Both the position numbers and the translations under genes were made by a program. From the NCBI GenBank assembly GCA_903831545.1, contig CAIKYI010000659.1, forward strand, positions 1 to 5,600: 5,600 nucleotides of DNA, in the 5' to 3' direction. The stretch is from an uncultured Methylobacter sp. (GTDB lineage Bacteria; Pseudomonadota; Gammaproteobacteria; Methylococcales; Methylomonadaceae). The notes under the pieces are model-generated. The model was not told where the DNA came from, ran no database searches, and saw only the letters and a list, made by a program, of their open reading frames with translations. Position 1 is the first letter of the stretch. The number at the start of each line of letters is the position of its first letter. Below are positions 5,463-5,600 of the stretch, piece after piece.

Positions 5463-5600
5463 GTGCGACTGGCATGATAGTTAGCTAGCTGGTGGAAGTC
5501 CAGTTATTGCCCTGTGAGAAGGGAAAATGTAGGCGAAGGCAAGGGTGTCCAAAGAAACTCTCAGTAGCTACCCAACAGGGAATCACGGTTAGTGGGAGCC
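5463..5600 (+). mobile_element. 5' end of a group II intron, continuing past the window
   Basis: Bacterial group II introns begin GUGYG, and GTGCG is found at 5463-5467. The following RNA folds like the start of domain I. GGCA (5471-5474) pairs with TGCC (5508-5511) and encloses TAGCTGG (5486-5492) paired with CCAGTTA (5500-5506) around TGGAAGT, the familiar 'CTGGTGGAAGTCCAG' block of these introns. CCCT (5510-5513) can pair with AGGG (5520-5523). The stretch AGGCGAAGGCAAGGGTGTCC (5531-5550) also resembles published bacterial group II intron 5' regions from memory. The reverse transcriptase/maturase and domains V-VI would lie beyond 5600. The insertion point is 81 bp after the fic stop, between genes as far as can be seen. 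The 5' exon between 5382 and 5462 holds no gene I can support. Confidence 0.72.

Noticed and set aside
1..5600. CRISPR array, tRNA or rRNA
   Set aside because: No regularly spaced direct repeats and no tRNA or rRNA-like conserved segments were seen on either strand.

Overview
The window looks like a bacterial chromosome, probably gammaproteobacterial. The evidence is a feoB-feoC ferrous-iron operon tail in which FeoC is a small winged-helix protein, REP-type palindromes with a GTAG head, and moderate GC content. A methanotroph-like gammaproteobacterium would fit, but that is an impression and not shown by the sequence.

Layout. Positions 1-2325 hold the 3' part of feoB (its first roughly 75 codons lie upstream of the window) and feoC, which overlaps it by 14 nt. 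Positions 2326-2596 contain no gene. They hold a compact repeat cassette: an 18-bp inverted repeat (16 of 18 matching) at 2384-2401 and 2542-2559 brackets a REP-like hairpin and a smaller hairpin, and a further inverted repeat lies just past the end of the next gene. Positions 2597-2947 (minus) encode a VanZ-like four-helix membrane protein. It is divergent from a DUF455 ferritin-like protein (2957-3751, plus), with only 9 bp between the two chosen start codons. Positions 3752-3958 contain no gene but include a second REP-like palindrome at 3813-3841.

Positions 3959-5381 form a small toxin/AMPylation-type block. The first gene is a HepT-like (DUF86/HEPN) toxin whose reading frame is broken twice but whose full family sequence can be followed through all three plus-strand frames. 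No MntA antitoxin gene is visible beside it. The second is an HTH-Fic protein with an intact Fic catalytic motif. Nested inverted repeats sit between them. From about 5463 to the window end the sequence has the GTGCG start and domain I-like hairpins of a group II intron, cut off by the window edge.

Working together: FeoB imports Fe(II), and FeoC is its small regulatory or stabilising partner. The DUF455 protein probably binds a di-metal centre, but nothing in the sequence ties it to Feo beyond proximity. The HepT remnant, Fic gene, REP elements and intron suggest the right half is accessory DNA. I found no clearly undescribed multi-gene system. The most provocative arrangement is a HepT, a protein class silenced by AMPylation in known systems, lying next to a Fic AMP-transferase and not next to MntA.
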